Part shown: positions 41,896-51,301 of the stretch, piece by piece
Position numbering within the stretch: the stretch's first letter is position 1
Layout of the letters: each line of letters opens with the position of its first letter
Origin: Clostridiales bacterium
Lineage (GTDB): Bacteria > Bacillota > Clostridia > Oscillospirales > Oscillospiraceae
Direction: 5' to 3'
Length of the DNA: 64,000 bases
Assembly (NCBI GenBank): GCA_004556345.1
Contig: SFHQ01000003.1
Location: forward strand, 1 to 64,000
Program-made: the position numbers and the translations under genes
The notes under the pieces: generated by a model
Told to the model about the DNA's origin: nothing
The model's database searches: none
What the model saw: only the letters and a program-made list of their open reading frames with translations

Positions 41896-44524
41896 GGTCT
41901 GTCTCCTCCTTTCCGCTGGGAATGGGCGCAGGGCTTGCATCCTGATCCGGCGGGCTGTCCGGGGCAGGTGCCTGCGAGACTGGGCCGGTGGATTTGATCG
42001 TGGGGGCGAAGGGGTTGCGTTTCTCCTCCCCCGGTTCCTGGTTCTGGTAGGCCCCGGTGCCGATGAGGGCGTTGACATCCCCCCGGATCACACCCTGGAT
42101 GTTGGCGTCGACGATGCCGGAGATGCGGCCCCGGACGCGGCCATTGACAAAGACCGTGCCGGTGGCCCGCCGCCGGGCTTCGGGAACGGGCACGCGGAAG
42201 CTGGTCTTCTCCACGATGGTGTCACCCAGCAGCAGGATCTGCGGCAGGACGAACATGACCAGGAACATGGAGATGAGGGTCCCTCGGCTCAGGCAGGAAC
42301 CAATGCCCACAATGGCTCCGTCCGTCGAAATTTTGCCGATCAGGAAGCCGGCAGCAGCCAGGATGGAGCCGGAGGTCAGCACCGTGGGGAAGGAGAGCTG
42401 GAGGGCTTTCACAATGGCCTTCCTCGGCTCCATGGTCGTTTTCAGGTCCCGGTACCAGGTCGAGATGACGATGGCATAGTCGATGTTCGCGCCCATCTGA
42501 ATGGACGTGACGATCAAGTAGCTCAGGAAGAAGATGGGGCTTTGCGTCAGACCTGGGAAGGAGAAGTTAAAGAAGATACTGCCCTGAATGACCAGGATCA
42601 GCAGCACCGGCAGGCCCACGGACTGGAACGTAAAGAGCAGGACCAGAATGACAAAGACCACCGACAGGACGGAGATCATCACGTTATCATGGGCAAAGGA
42701 CGTAGACAGGTCATAGTCGCTCGTGGAGTTGCCCACTAAGTAAAAGTCATCGCTGTCGTAATACTGCCCGGTGATCTTGTGGACGGTTTGAAGGAAGTTG
42801 AACGTCTCATCGCCTTCCTCCGGCAGGTTGAGCTTCAGGACCATGCGGGAGTAGTTCTCCCCCAGCATTTGGGCCTGGGCGTCGGTGAGCTGCTGGTGCA
42901 TGTCCTCCAAGTCCTGTTTGACATCGTCATCCAGGGTGAAGTAGCCCGCCTGCTCCTCGTCATAGACGAAGAGGAACATATCCATGAGGGACACGGCGTA
43001 GTCCTCGATGCCGCCGACGATGCGGCCGTAATCCTCGTTGTCGGCAGCGTAGGCGCTGTAAAGCAGACAGACCACTTCATAGTCCATATCGATAAGCTCG
43101 GAGAATTGCCTTGGCTTGAGCTCGTCGGTGAGCGTATAGCCGTCTTTCGCCTCGATGTTCGCCAGGCCCATGGCGGTGTCGATCTCGTCATAAGTCTCTA
43201 ATTGGTCTAAGATCGCCTTTTCTTTGGCATAATCCCCCTTGGGGACCAGCAGGGCGGCGACGTTTTGCTGGCCGAAGACGTCATTGACCCGATCCTCGGC
43301 GATCTGGCTCTCGCTCTGACGGCTGGTGTCCAGCAGGGTGTAGCCGTAGACATAGGGGCACTTTTGGGACATCCAGAAGCCCAGGATCAGCAGCACCGCA
43401 AAGATCGGCACGCTGATGTACCGGGCCTTGACCACAAACCGGCCCCAGGCATCGATGGAGGGGATAAAGTTCCGGTGCTGGGTCTTCTCCATGGCCTTGG
43501 AGGCAAGGATGAGCAGGCCGGGCATCAGGGTAAAGACGGAGATGAGGCTGAAGCAGATGGCCTTGATGAGCACCAGGCCCAGGTCAAAGCCGATGCGGAA
43601 CTGCATAAACATCATGGCAGCCAAGCCGGAGACCGTCGTCAAACTACTGGAAGCAATGGCAGGGATGGCCGCGGCCAGGGCGGAGATGCAGGCGCTGCGG
43701 TCGTTGTCCGTGTGCTGCCGGTCCTCCAGGAAGCGGTGGAGCAAAATAATGGCGTAGTCGATGGCCAGGGCCAGCTGAAGGACCACGGCCACGGAGTTGG
43801 AGATGAACGAGATCTCTCCCAACAAGAAATTGGTGCCTTTGTTGAGCAGCGCCGCCGCGCCAAAGGTAACGAGCAGCACGGGGACCTCCGCGAAGGAGTG
43901 GGACGTCAGCGTCAGCACCAGGACGATGATGACGATGGCGATGGCGAAAATGATGTTCATCTCGCCGGCCAGGGTGTCGGCCTGGGAGTCACCCACGTTG
44001 CTGTCGATGTACACGTCATAGGGGGCGAGGACCTCTTTGATCTCGTTCATGGCATCGAGGCTGACCTGGTCATCCTCTTCCCCGGCGAAGGTGACGTTGA
44101 TGAGGCCGTCCGATCCCTTGAAGTATTCGGCGATGTCCTCCGGTGTCTCCGGGGCGTCCTCGTCGTCGCCAGTGGTATCGGCGTCGGTCTTCACGGTGTC
44201 CTCGCCGAAGGTGGCGCTGGTCACGCCATCGATGCGTTCGATCTGGTCGGCCAGGTCCGCGCAGATGTCATAGGTCGTGTTTGTGACCATGATGCGGGCG
44301 GTGCCGTAAGTTGTCAGCTCATCGTCCATGATGGTCAGGCCCCTGCGCGTCTCGGTGCTGGCGGGAAGGTAGTCGGTCAGGTCGTTGCAGACCTGGACCC
44401 ACCCGCTGGAAATGGCGCAGAAGATCATGGCGCAGAGATAGAGAAAGAAGATCAGGTTGCGCCGGTCCACGATGGCGGTAGCCAGCTTTTCAAAAAAAGA
44501 CGGCCCGTCGGGTTTTTTGCTCAT
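41876..44524 (-). CDS. MMPL/RND family exporter
   Basis: 882 residues. Two repeats of a helix, a large extracytoplasmic loop and five further helices, with the RND family motif region ALAIDYAIILLHRF in the first half and its counterpart MGANIDYAIVISTWYRD in the second. MMPL proteins export lipids or hydrophobic compounds by proton flux. Starts with GGAGGTGG upstream. First gene of a two-gene operon, divergent from a TetR gene, a common arrangement for ligand-induced efflux. Confidence 0.92.
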   Translation of the reverse strand: MSKKPDGPSFFEKLATAIVDRRNLIFFLYLCAMIFCAISSGWVQVCNDLTDYLPASTETRRGLTIMDDELTTYGTARIMVTNTTYDICADLADQIERIDGVTSATFGEDTVKTDADTTGDDEDAPETPEDIAEYFKGSDGLINVTFAGEEDDQVSLDAMNEIKEVLAPYDVYIDSNVGDSQADTLAGEMNIIFAIAIVIIVLVLTLTSHSFAEVPVLLVTFGAAALLNKGTNFLLGEISFISNSVAVVLQLALAIDYAIILLHRFLEDRQHTDNDRSACISALAAAIPAIASSSLTTVSGLAAMMFMQFRIGFDLGLVLIKAICFSLISVFTLMPGLLILASKAMEKTQHRNFIPSIDAWGRFVVKARYISVPIFAVLLILGFWMSQKCPYVYGYTLLDTSRQSESQIAEDRVNDVFGQQNVAALLVPKGDYAKEKAILDQLETYDEIDTAMGLANIEAKDGYTLTDELKPRQFSELIDMDYEVVCLLYSAYAADNEDYGRIVGGIEDYAVSLMDMFLFVYDEEQAGYFTLDDDVKQDLEDMHQQLTDAQAQMLGENYSRMVLKLNLPEEGDETFNFLQTVHKITGQYYDSDDFYLVGNSTSDYDLSTSFAHDNVMISVLSVVFVILVLLFTFQSVGLPVLLILVIQGSIFFNFSFPGLTQSPIFFLSYLIVTSIQMGANIDYAIVISTWYRDLKTTMEPRKAIVKALQLSFPTVLTSGSILAAAGFLIGKISTDGAIVGIGSCLSRGTLISMFLVMFVLPQILLLGDTIVEKTSFRVPVPEARRRATGTVFVNGRVRGRISGIVDANIQGVIRGDVNALIGTGAYQNQEPGEEKRNPFAPTIKSTGPVSQAPAPDSPPDQDASPAPIPSGKEETDHEQQDQ

Positions 44525-44632
44525 AGATCCACCTCCTGTGGGGTTTGGGAATTTTCAGTCCGTTCAAAAAAGCATTTCTGTCAGGATACGACGGAAGGGG
44601 CGGGCAGGGCAAGAGACAAATGCCCCACTGTT

Positions 44633-44666
44633 GTTAGAATTTTAACATATTTTTGTGATTTGTAAA
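44633..44666 (-). promoter_or_regulatory. Promoter and candidate operator of the MMPL operon
   Basis: On the minus strand, TTTACA (44666-44661) and TAAAAT (44644-44639) with 16-bp spacing. The near-palindrome GTTAGAATTTTAAC at 44633-44646 covers the -10 and is a plausible TetR site. The rest of 44525-44782 holds only the promoter region of the TetR gene (TATACT at 44713-44718). Confidence 0.5.
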
Positions 44667-44782
44667 AAATCTTCGGTGGGTTTGGCGGGTGCGCAGACGA
44701 TGCTCTCTATGCTATACTGAGAAGGTAAACGCCCTCCGTCAGCTTCGCTTTCAGGGGAGCCAAGTGTTTAGGAGACTCCGCC

Positions 44783-45355
44783 ATGCAATACCACAACGCA
44801 AGCACCACCAAGAAAGAACTGGCCGCAGCGCTCAAGCAGCTCATGGAGCAAAAGCCCCTGGAGAAGATTTCCATCCGGGAGATCACCAGCCTCTGCGGTC
44901 TGCGGCGGGAGACGTTTTACTATCACTTTGCCGACATCTACGCCCTGATCCAATGGATGTTTGAAGAAGAGGCTCTGGCTCTCCTGCGCCAGCACGAGGG
45001 CGTGCAGTTTTGGCGGGAGGGGTTATTGCAGCTCTTCCGATACATCCAGGACAACCGGGCCTTCTGCCTCTGTGCATTTCGGTCCATCGGGCACAGCCAC
45101 CTGCGGAAGCTCTTTCAGGAAAACATCATCAGCATCGTTCGGGCCACAGTGGACAAACTCTCGGAAGAGCTGCACTGCCCCGCCGACGAGCTGGTGGTGC
45201 AGTTTTACACCATCGCCCTGGTGGGGACCGTGGAGAGCTGGCTGCTGGGCGAGGTAGACCGCACGCCGGAGGAACTCATCCAGTTTGCCGACACCATGCT
45301 CCAGGACCACATGCGGGGCATCCACCTGCGGATGCAGACGGAACACGCCAAGTAA
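44783..45355 (+). CDS. TetR/AcrR family regulator
   Basis: 190 residues. The N-terminal helix-turn-helix (about 8-55: TKKELAAALKQLMEQKPLEKISIREITSLCGLRRETFYYHF) is followed by a helical C-terminal domain of the TetR_C type seen in DhaS-like regulators. Divergent from the MMPL operon and presumably its repressor. Confidence 0.9.
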   Translation: MQYHNASTTKKELAAALKQLMEQKPLEKISIREITSLCGLRRETFYYHFADIYALIQWMFEEEALALLRQHEGVQFWREGLLQLFRYIQDNRAFCLCAFRSIGHSHLRKLFQENIISIVRATVDKLSEELHCPADELVVQFYTIALVGTVESWLLGEVDRTPEELIQFADTMLQDHMRGIHLRMQTEHAK

Positions 45356-45383
45356 GCACCCCCTTATTATAATAGGGACAGCA

Positions 45384-45425
45384 CAGGGACGCAACCCATA
45401 ACCGGGCCGCGTCCCTGTTTTTTTG
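45384..45425 (+). terminator. Terminator of the TetR gene
   Basis: 9-bp stem CAGGGACGC/GCGTCCCTG followed by at least seven T residues. It also faces the end of the cobalamin operon. Confidence 0.88.
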
Positions 45426-45439
45426 TCAAATTTTGGGCC

Positions 45440-46108
45440 TTACTGCCACCCACGGGCCGTGGGGTCCAGCAGGTCCCCCGCCCCGTAGACCAGGGCGTTG
45501 CAGATGGCGGCGGCCACGTTGCTCCCCCCCTTGCGGCCCAGGGCCACGATGGCGGGGACGTCGTATGTCCGGCAGGCGGCGAGGACAGCCTTTTTCGCCT
45601 CCACCACGTTCACAAAGCCCACGGGCACCCCGATGACCAGGGCGGGGCGAAGCCCCCGCTCCATCTGGCGGACGATCTCGAAGAGGGCCGTGGGCGCATT
45701 GCCCACAGCGAGGATCGCGCCGGGGTAGGCCTGCGCAGCCTTCTGCATGGCGGCCACAGCGCGGGTGCTGCCCTGCTCTTTCGCCCGCTGGGCAATGTCC
45801 GGGTCGGCCATGAAGCAGAGGACCTGTCCCCCCAGCTTCTCCAGGCCCACGCGGCTGACGCCGGCCTTGGCCATGTTCGTGTCCGTGATGATGGTCTGCC
45901 CGCCCCGCCGCAAAGCGTCCGTCGCCAGACGGACGGCGTTGGGGGTGAACACCAGGTTCTTGGCGTAATCAAAATCTGCCGAAGTGTGGATGACCCGCTT
46001 GATGACAGGGGCCTCGTCCGGGGGCAATTCGATGCCCAGGTCCGCCAGCTCCTGGGTGATGATGGCCATACTGGTGCGCTCGATGTCGGCGGGGCGTTCG
46101 TGTTTCAT
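45440..46108 (-). CDS. cbiC: Precorrin-8X / cobalt-precorrin-8 methylmutase CbiC
   Basis: 222 residues. Moves the C11 methyl group to C12, giving (cobalt-)hydrogenobyrinate. The catalytic His is in RVIHTSADFDYAKNL, and the C-terminal GRKGGSNVAAAICNAL segment is typical. ATG at 46108 follows AAGGAAAGGAG and overlaps the cbiP stop by ATGA. Last gene of the operon, though the reaction comes in the middle of the pathway. Confidence 0.95.
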   Translation of the reverse strand: MKHERPADIERTSMAIITQELADLGIELPPDEAPVIKRVIHTSADFDYAKNLVFTPNAVRLATDALRRGGQTIITDTNMAKAGVSRVGLEKLGGQVLCFMADPDIAQRAKEQGSTRAVAAMQKAAQAYPGAILAVGNAPTALFEIVRQMERGLRPALVIGVPVGFVNVVEAKKAVLAACRTYDVPAIVALGRKGGSNVAAAICNALVYGAGDLLDPTARGWQ

Positions 46109-47589
46109 GGCGTCTCCTTTCCTTCTAAGGCGGCGTAAACGGCGTGCATATCCAGGCTGTTTCGGACCACATCGGCTAAGAGGTCGAACTGCCGCTCCTG
46201 ATAGGCTTTCTGGTCCTCCGGCTGGACGGCCACGGGGTCCAGGCCCTTGCGGGTGAGCAGCCAACGGGCCAGGGCATCGGTTAGCTCCCCCGTGTCGAAG
46301 AGACCATGGAGATACGTCCCAAAGATGTTCCCGACCACGGCCCCGTCCGTCCGCCCGTCGGACAGGCGGCAGAAGGGCGTTGCCCCCTCCCCTACCTTGG
46401 TCACGCCCATGTGGATCTCATAGCCGTCTAACTTGGCCCCGGAGAAGAGAGGGGCGGTCACCTCTGCTGTGACACGGGTGCGGGTCTTCTGGGCGGAAAA
46501 CGCCGTCTCACAGGGCAGCAGGCCCAGGCCGGATAACACGCCCAGCTTCTCTACCCCATAGGGGTCAGCCAGCGTCCGGCCCAGCATCTGGTAGCCGCCG
46601 CAGATCCCCAAAACGGGTGTGCCGTTGGCGGCCAGATGCTTCACGGCAGTCTCCAGGCCGTTCTGTCGGAGCCAGAGCAGATCGTCCATCGTGTTCTTCG
46701 TACCGGGCAAGACCACGAGATCGGGCTGACCCAGCTCCCCCACCTTAGAGACATAGCGCACGCCTAAGGCCGGGTGGCGCTCCAGCGGGGTGAAGTCCGT
46801 GAAGTTCGAGATGCGGGGCAGGCGAAGGACAGCAATGTCGACGGGCCGTCTCGCCTCCGTCTGGTCCAGGCAGAGGGCGAGGGAGTCCTCATCCTCCAGA
46901 TCGACCGTTGCGTAAGGCACCACGCCCAGGACGGGGATGTTGGTCTTTTCTTCCAGCATGGTCAGGCCTGGTTTTAACAGGCCCACATCCCCCCGAAACT
47001 TGTTGATGATGCACCCGGCCACCCGCGCCCGCTCATCGGGCTCCAGCAGTTCCAAGGTGCCATAGAGCTGGGCGAACACGCCGCCCCGGTCGATGTCTCC
47101 CACCAGGAGGACGGGGGCGTCCACCAGCTTTGCCAGGCCCATGTTGACGATGTCATCCTGCTTCAGATTGATCTCAGCGGGACTGCCCGCGCCCTCGATG
47201 ACGAGGATGTCATTCTCCTGGGCGAGGCTGTGGTAGGCCGCCAACACGTCGGGGATGAGAGAGCGCTTCATCTTAAAATAGTCCGCCGCCCGATACTCCC
47301 CCCGGACTTTGCCGCCCACAATGAGCTGGCTGCCCACGTCGCTGGAGGGCTTTAATAAGATGGGGTTCATACGCACGTCCGGCTCTTTCCCGGCGGCGCG
47401 GGCCTGGACGACCTGGGCGCGGCCCATCTCCAGACCGTCCTGGGTGATGTAGCTGTTGAGGGCCATATTCTGGCTCTTGAAGGGGGCCACCCGGTAGCCG
47501 TCCTGCCAAAAAATGCGGCAGAGCGCGGCGGTGAGCAGACTCTTGCCCACGCCGGACATAGTGCCCTGGATCATCAGATTTTTGGTCAT
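46105..47589 (-). CDS. cbiP: Cobyric acid synthase CbiP/CobQ
   Basis: 494 residues. ATP- and glutamine-dependent amidation of four side chains of adenosylcobyrinate diamide. N-terminal dethiobiotin-synthetase-like domain with P-loop GTMSGVGKS. The C-terminal class I amidotransferase has its Cys in GICGGYQMLG and His in YLHGLFD. ATG at 47589 follows GGAGGGC; ATGA overlaps on both sides. Confidence 0.96.
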   Translation of the reverse strand: MTKNLMIQGTMSGVGKSLLTAALCRIFWQDGYRVAPFKSQNMALNSYITQDGLEMGRAQVVQARAAGKEPDVRMNPILLKPSSDVGSQLIVGGKVRGEYRAADYFKMKRSLIPDVLAAYHSLAQENDILVIEGAGSPAEINLKQDDIVNMGLAKLVDAPVLLVGDIDRGGVFAQLYGTLELLEPDERARVAGCIINKFRGDVGLLKPGLTMLEEKTNIPVLGVVPYATVDLEDEDSLALCLDQTEARRPVDIAVLRLPRISNFTDFTPLERHPALGVRYVSKVGELGQPDLVVLPGTKNTMDDLLWLRQNGLETAVKHLAANGTPVLGICGGYQMLGRTLADPYGVEKLGVLSGLGLLPCETAFSAQKTRTRVTAEVTAPLFSGAKLDGYEIHMGVTKVGEGATPFCRLSDGRTDGAVVGNIFGTYLHGLFDTGELTDALARWLLTRKGLDPVAVQPEDQKAYQERQFDLLADVVRNSLDMHAVYAALEGKETP

Positions 47590-48635
47590 AGCAGGCCCTC
47601 CATGGTTTCGATCAGACGTTGATTTTCTGCCGCCGTGCGGACGGCGACGCGGAACCAATTTGGCCCCAGACCGTCATAGTCGGCGCAGGTGCGGATCAGC
47701 ACCCCTTGGCGCTCTAAGCGCCGGCCCAGCTTCGGGTCGGGGCTTCGGAACAAAAGATAGTTGGCTTCGCCGGGAAGCACGAAGCAGCCCAGGCGTTCCA
47801 GCTGTTGCTTCAGCCAGGGGCGTTGCTGCGCGAGCAAGGCCCGGAGTTTCTCGGCGTAGGCCGTCTCCCGCAGGGCCGCCACCCCCGCCACCTGGGCCAG
47901 ATTCGACACCGGCCAGGGTTGGCCCGCCAGGGCCATGCGGTCGAGCAGATCCGTGTCAGCGCACAGGCAGTAGCCCAGGCGCACCCCGGCCAGGCCGTAG
48001 AACTTGGTGAAGGCCCGTAAAATCAGCAAACGGTAGGCCCTCAGAACCGGGATCTGAGACCGGGGAGTCAGCAAAAACGGCGCAAAGCACTCGTCCAGCA
48101 CCAGCAGCACCCCACAGGCCCGGCTCTTCTCCAGAATCGCCTGGAGCAGACCCGGCTCTGTTGTCCGCCCCGTGGGGTTGTTCGGCTCGCACAAAAAGAG
48201 AACGTCTACGTCTGGTGTGATCGCGTCGAGTATCTCCGGCGTGACCGCAAAGCCGTCCTCTTCCCGCAGGGGAAAGGACATGACTTGCCCCCCCACCCGT
48301 TCCAGGGCCTCGGCATACTCGGAAAAGGTCGGGGCCGTCACCAAGGCCCGCTTGGGCCGCAGGGCCAGGGCCAGACGGTCGATGAGGTCCGCCGCACCGT
48401 TACCGCAGAGGATGTGGGCGGGGTCTACCCCGTGATGCTCCCCCAGGGCCTTCCGCAGGGCGCAGCAACAGGGGTCGGGGTATTGTGCCACGTGTTCGAT
48501 GGCCTCTCGCATGGCCCGCTTTACGCCCTCCGGAGGACCCAGGGGGCTGACGTTGGCGGAGAAATCGAAACGGGGCAGTGCGTCGTGTTTGGCTTGGTAG
48601 GCGGCCCAGTCGCCGCCGTGGTTTCCTTTTCGCAT
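47586..48635 (-). CDS. cobD: Threonine-phosphate decarboxylase CobD
   Basis: 349 residues. PLP-dependent fold-type I enzyme making (R)-1-aminopropan-2-ol phosphate, the nucleotide-loop linker. The cue is DFSANVSPLGPPEGV at the start, CEPNNPTGR for the cofactor region and the PLP lysine in RAFTKFYGLAGVRLGY. Distinguished from histidinol-phosphate aminotransferase mainly by location between cbiB and cbiP. Confidence 0.93.
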   Translation of the reverse strand: MRKGNHGGDWAAYQAKHDALPRFDFSANVSPLGPPEGVKRAMREAIEHVAQYPDPCCCALRKALGEHHGVDPAHILCGNGAADLIDRLALALRPKRALVTAPTFSEYAEALERVGGQVMSFPLREEDGFAVTPEILDAITPDVDVLFLCEPNNPTGRTTEPGLLQAILEKSRACGVLLVLDECFAPFLLTPRSQIPVLRAYRLLILRAFTKFYGLAGVRLGYCLCADTDLLDRMALAGQPWPVSNLAQVAGVAALRETAYAEKLRALLAQQRPWLKQQLERLGCFVLPGEANYLLFRSPDPKLGRRLERQGVLIRTCADYDGLGPNWFRVAVRTAAENQRLIETMEGLL

Positions 48636-49606
48636 CAGATCCCTCCCCAGCGCAAAACGGCCCAGCGCACCAGGCCCAGCAAAACCAGACCCAGCACGCC
48701 CCCGCCGTAGAGCAGACGGTCGGCCCGCAGAATATCGTTTGGTTCCACGGGGCGCTTGGCGTCGCCGATGGTGGGCTTGTCATACTTCTCGCCAAAGTAC
48801 CAGGCGGGACCAGCCAGCCGGATCCCCAAGGCCCCGGCCATCGCCGCTTCCGTCTGGGCGGAGTTGGGGCTGGCGTGGTTCCGCCGGTCCCGCCGCCAGA
48901 TGCGCCAGGCACCTTGGGCGTCCTCCCCCAGCAGGGCAGAGGCCAGCACCAACAGCAGTGCAGAGAGCCGGGCCGGAAGCCAGTTGGCCGCGTCATCCAG
49001 CTTGGCGGCACAGCGGCCAAAGTAGAGATAGCGTTCGTTTTTGTACCCTACCATACTGTCCATGGTGTTGATGGCCTTATAGCACAGGGCCAGCGGAGCC
49101 CCACCGAGGAGCAGATAGAACAGGGGCGCTAAGACCCCATCCGAGAAATTCTCCGCCACCGTCTCCACCGCCGCGCGGGTGACCCCGGCCTCGTCCAGGC
49201 GCTGGGTATCCCGGCCCACGATGCGGCTCACGGCCTTTCTGGCGTCCTCGATGGTCCCCGTGGTGAGGGCGGTGTAGACCCGTTTGCTCTCCGTGTTCAG
49301 CCCCTTGAGGGCCAGGGCCTGCCAGCCCCAGAAGATCCCCAGGGCAAAGCGCAAGATCGGGTGAATGAGGCCCACAGCCCACAGCGCTGCGCTCGTCACC
49401 GCCAGCGTCCCCACCGGCAGGAGCAGCGCCAGGACAAAGCCCGCCGCCCGTTCTCCCCTCGGCGTTTTGGGAAAGCCCGCCCGCAGGATCTTTTCCAGGC
49501 GGGAAATGGCTTTGCCCATGACCACCACGGGATGGAGCAACTTCTCCGGGTCCCCCAAGAGCAGGTCCAGCACGAAGCTCAGGGCCGCACCTAAGAGCCA
49601 CATCAT
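48635..49606 (-). CDS. cbiB: Adenosylcobinamide-phosphate synthase CbiB
   Basis: 323 residues. Integral membrane enzyme attaching aminopropanol phosphate to adenosylcobyric acid. Family marks: LLLGDPEKLLHPVVVMGK near the start, ENFSDGVLAPLFYLLLGGAP and the YKAINTMDSMVGYKNERY motif. Overlaps the start of cobD by TGATG. In other nomenclature this gene is called cobD, so the two names should not be confused. Confidence 0.95.
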   Translation of the reverse strand: MMWLLGAALSFVLDLLLGDPEKLLHPVVVMGKAISRLEKILRAGFPKTPRGERAAGFVLALLLPVGTLAVTSAALWAVGLIHPILRFALGIFWGWQALALKGLNTESKRVYTALTTGTIEDARKAVSRIVGRDTQRLDEAGVTRAAVETVAENFSDGVLAPLFYLLLGGAPLALCYKAINTMDSMVGYKNERYLYFGRCAAKLDDAANWLPARLSALLLVLASALLGEDAQGAWRIWRRDRRNHASPNSAQTEAAMAGALGIRLAGPAWYFGEKYDKPTIGDAKRPVEPNDILRADRLLYGGGVLGLVLLGLVRWAVLRWGGI

Positions 49607-50199
49607 GGTGCCGCCTCCTTCGTGTAGTCCCGTTGGGCCAGGACGGTCAGGCGGCGTTCCGTGGGCCAGCGGCTGGCGTCTAAGACATAGCTGTGCCCGC
49701 AGGGGACAGACCAGTCGAAATAGGGTTTCTTCGGGTCGGCGAAAGCAGATAGGACCACCAGCTGCGTGCCGCCGTGGGCGACGATCGTCAAGTTAGTTTC
49801 CTTTACAGCCGCTGCATCCAAAAGACGAGCAAAGGCTGCCGTCACCCGCCGGATAAACTGGGTTTGGCTCTCGCCATTGGGGCAAGGCCCCTGACACATC
49901 GTATCGACCCAGGCACGGTAGGCCGGGTCGTGCTCCATGTCGTTGGCACTGCGGCCCTCGAAGTCGCCAAAATCCATCTCCTCCAGGCCGTCCGTTTCCA
50001 CGAGCTTTGCATGGGGGAAGAGGCGCTCGGCCGTCTGCCGGGTGCGGCAGAGCCTCGTGATGTAGACCGTCTCCGGGCCAATTTCTGGCGGGTGCAATTC
50101 CGCCAGCCCGGCGGCAGAGAGAGAAACGTCCGACTTTCCCTGATACCGCCCGGTCCCCTGCCAGAGGGTGTTCCCGTGGCGGATGAGCTCGACGGTCAT
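49603..50199 (-). CDS. cobC: Histidine phosphatase, probable alpha-ribazole phosphatase CobC
   Basis: 198 residues. The phosphoglycerate-mutase-type core is ELIRHGNTLW with the catalytic His, the Glu in LEEMDFGDFEGR and the second His in IVAHGGTQ. In this operon it most likely removes the phosphate from alpha-ribazole phosphate or adenosylcobalamin phosphate. ATG at 50199 overlaps the preceding stop by ATGA. Confidence 0.88.
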   Translation of the reverse strand: MTVELIRHGNTLWQGTGRYQGKSDVSLSAAGLAELHPPEIGPETVYITRLCRTRQTAERLFPHAKLVETDGLEEMDFGDFEGRSANDMEHDPAYRAWVDTMCQGPCPNGESQTQFIRRVTAAFARLLDAAAVKETNLTIVAHGGTQLVVLSAFADPKKPYFDWSVPCGHSYVLDASRWPTERRLTVLAQRDYTKEAAP

Positions 50200-50534
50200 A
50201 GCAGTTCCCCCTTGAGCGCCTGGGGCAGGCCGCAGCAGACGCGGATGACGGTCTCCGCCCGCTGGGCCAGCAGGCAGGCCAGCCGCCCGGCGGCTTCCCG
50301 TGCAACGCGCTGGGCCGGTTCCATGGGGACCACGCCGCCGCCCACCTCCGTGGCGATGAGGACGGGGTACTGGGCGCTGAGGTCGTCGGCCAGGGCTTCT
50401 AAGTCTTCGGCTTGGGCCGCCAGGTCCTGCACATCCCAGGCCGCCTTTTGGGACAAAGCTTCCTCGCTCCAGCCCAACGCCTGGCACACATATTCTTTTT
50501 TCCCCGCAAAAAGCGGGCCGGTCACAAAGATCAT
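50196..50534 (-). CDS. Miniature CobU-like protein
   Basis: 112 residues, versus about 170-180 for CobU. The start MIFVTGPLFAGKKEY mimics the CobU P-loop but lacks the GKS/T Ser or Thr. The middle is shortened, and the end (IATEVGGGVVPM...RLACLLAQRAETVIRVCCGLPQALKG) matches CobU's TNEVG and final helix. It lies three genes from a full cobU, fully coupled by ATGA on both sides. A second kinase/transferase subunit or a regulatory paralog are possibilities. P-loop ATP binding looks doubtful. Confidence 0.75.
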   Translation of the reverse strand: MIFVTGPLFAGKKEYVCQALGWSEEALSQKAAWDVQDLAAQAEDLEALADDLSAQYPVLIATEVGGGVVPMEPAQRVAREAAGRLACLLAQRAETVIRVCCGLPQALKGELL

Positions 50535-51301
50535 ACGATTCCCTCCAGCCATTCCACCAGCCACAGGGCGGCCAGCATCCCCAGCTCCGCCCGCTGCAAA
50601 AACCAACCGGCCAAGTCGCCGGATAAGCCGCCGAACTCCCGCTCTGATTTTCGGCGGTAATGGACAAAGATCCCTAGCGCGGCCAGCGCCATGCCCATCC
50701 CCCGCAGGCGGAACCAGCACAAGGCCAGCACCAGCAGGACGGACGCCACGCATAACATACGCGCCACCCGTTTCTTGTCCGCCGCTGCCGCAAAGGTATA
50801 GGCCAGCCCGGACCCGCGAGCCAGCGGAAACGTCGCCACCGCCAGCCCGGAAAGGCACCGGCTGAGCACAAAGCTCAGCCAGATGGGTACCCCGGCATAG
50901 TCCGGCAAGGTCGCCCAGAGGACAAAAGAGACCAGCAGATACCCGCACAGCCGCATGACCCCAAAGGCCCCAATATGCGGGTCCTTGAGAATTTCCTGCC
51001 GCTTCTCCGGCCCGGCGTGGCTGGCGAGTGCGTCGTGGGTGTCGCAGTAGCCGTCCAGATGGATCCCCCCCGTCACCCAAAGGGGCAGCAGGCACAGCCC
51101 TGCCCCCCGCACCAAAGCGGGAAACCCCAGCCAGCCGCAGGCCAGCCACCACAGCCAGCCTAAGCCGCCGATGAGCACCCCGATGAGGGGAAAGGCGGAC
51201 AGGGCATAGCGCATATTTTTTGCATCCCAGGGAAACTGGGGCATGGGCACGGCGGAGAACATGGAAAACGCCACCGCCACCGTTTGAAGCAAAGTTTTCA
51301 T
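50531..51301 (-). CDS. cobS: Adenosylcobinamide-GDP ribazoletransferase CobS
   Basis: 256 residues, polytopic. Joins adenosylcobinamide-GDP and alpha-ribazole (phosphate) to give adenosylcobalamin (phosphate). The metal/phosphate motif DGYCDTHDAL (family D-G-x-x-D-x-x-D-A), the early FSAVPMPQ segment and GAFGVMRL identify it. ATGA overlaps with cobU upstream and the mini-CobU gene downstream. Confidence 0.95.
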   Translation of the reverse strand: MKTLLQTVAVAFSMFSAVPMPQFPWDAKNMRYALSAFPLIGVLIGGLGWLWWLACGWLGFPALVRGAGLCLLPLWVTGGIHLDGYCDTHDALASHAGPEKRQEILKDPHIGAFGVMRLCGYLLVSFVLWATLPDYAGVPIWLSFVLSRCLSGLAVATFPLARGSGLAYTFAAAADKKRVARMLCVASVLLVLALCWFRLRGMGMALAALGIFVHYRRKSEREFGGLSGDLAGWFLQRAELGMLAALWLVEWLEGIV

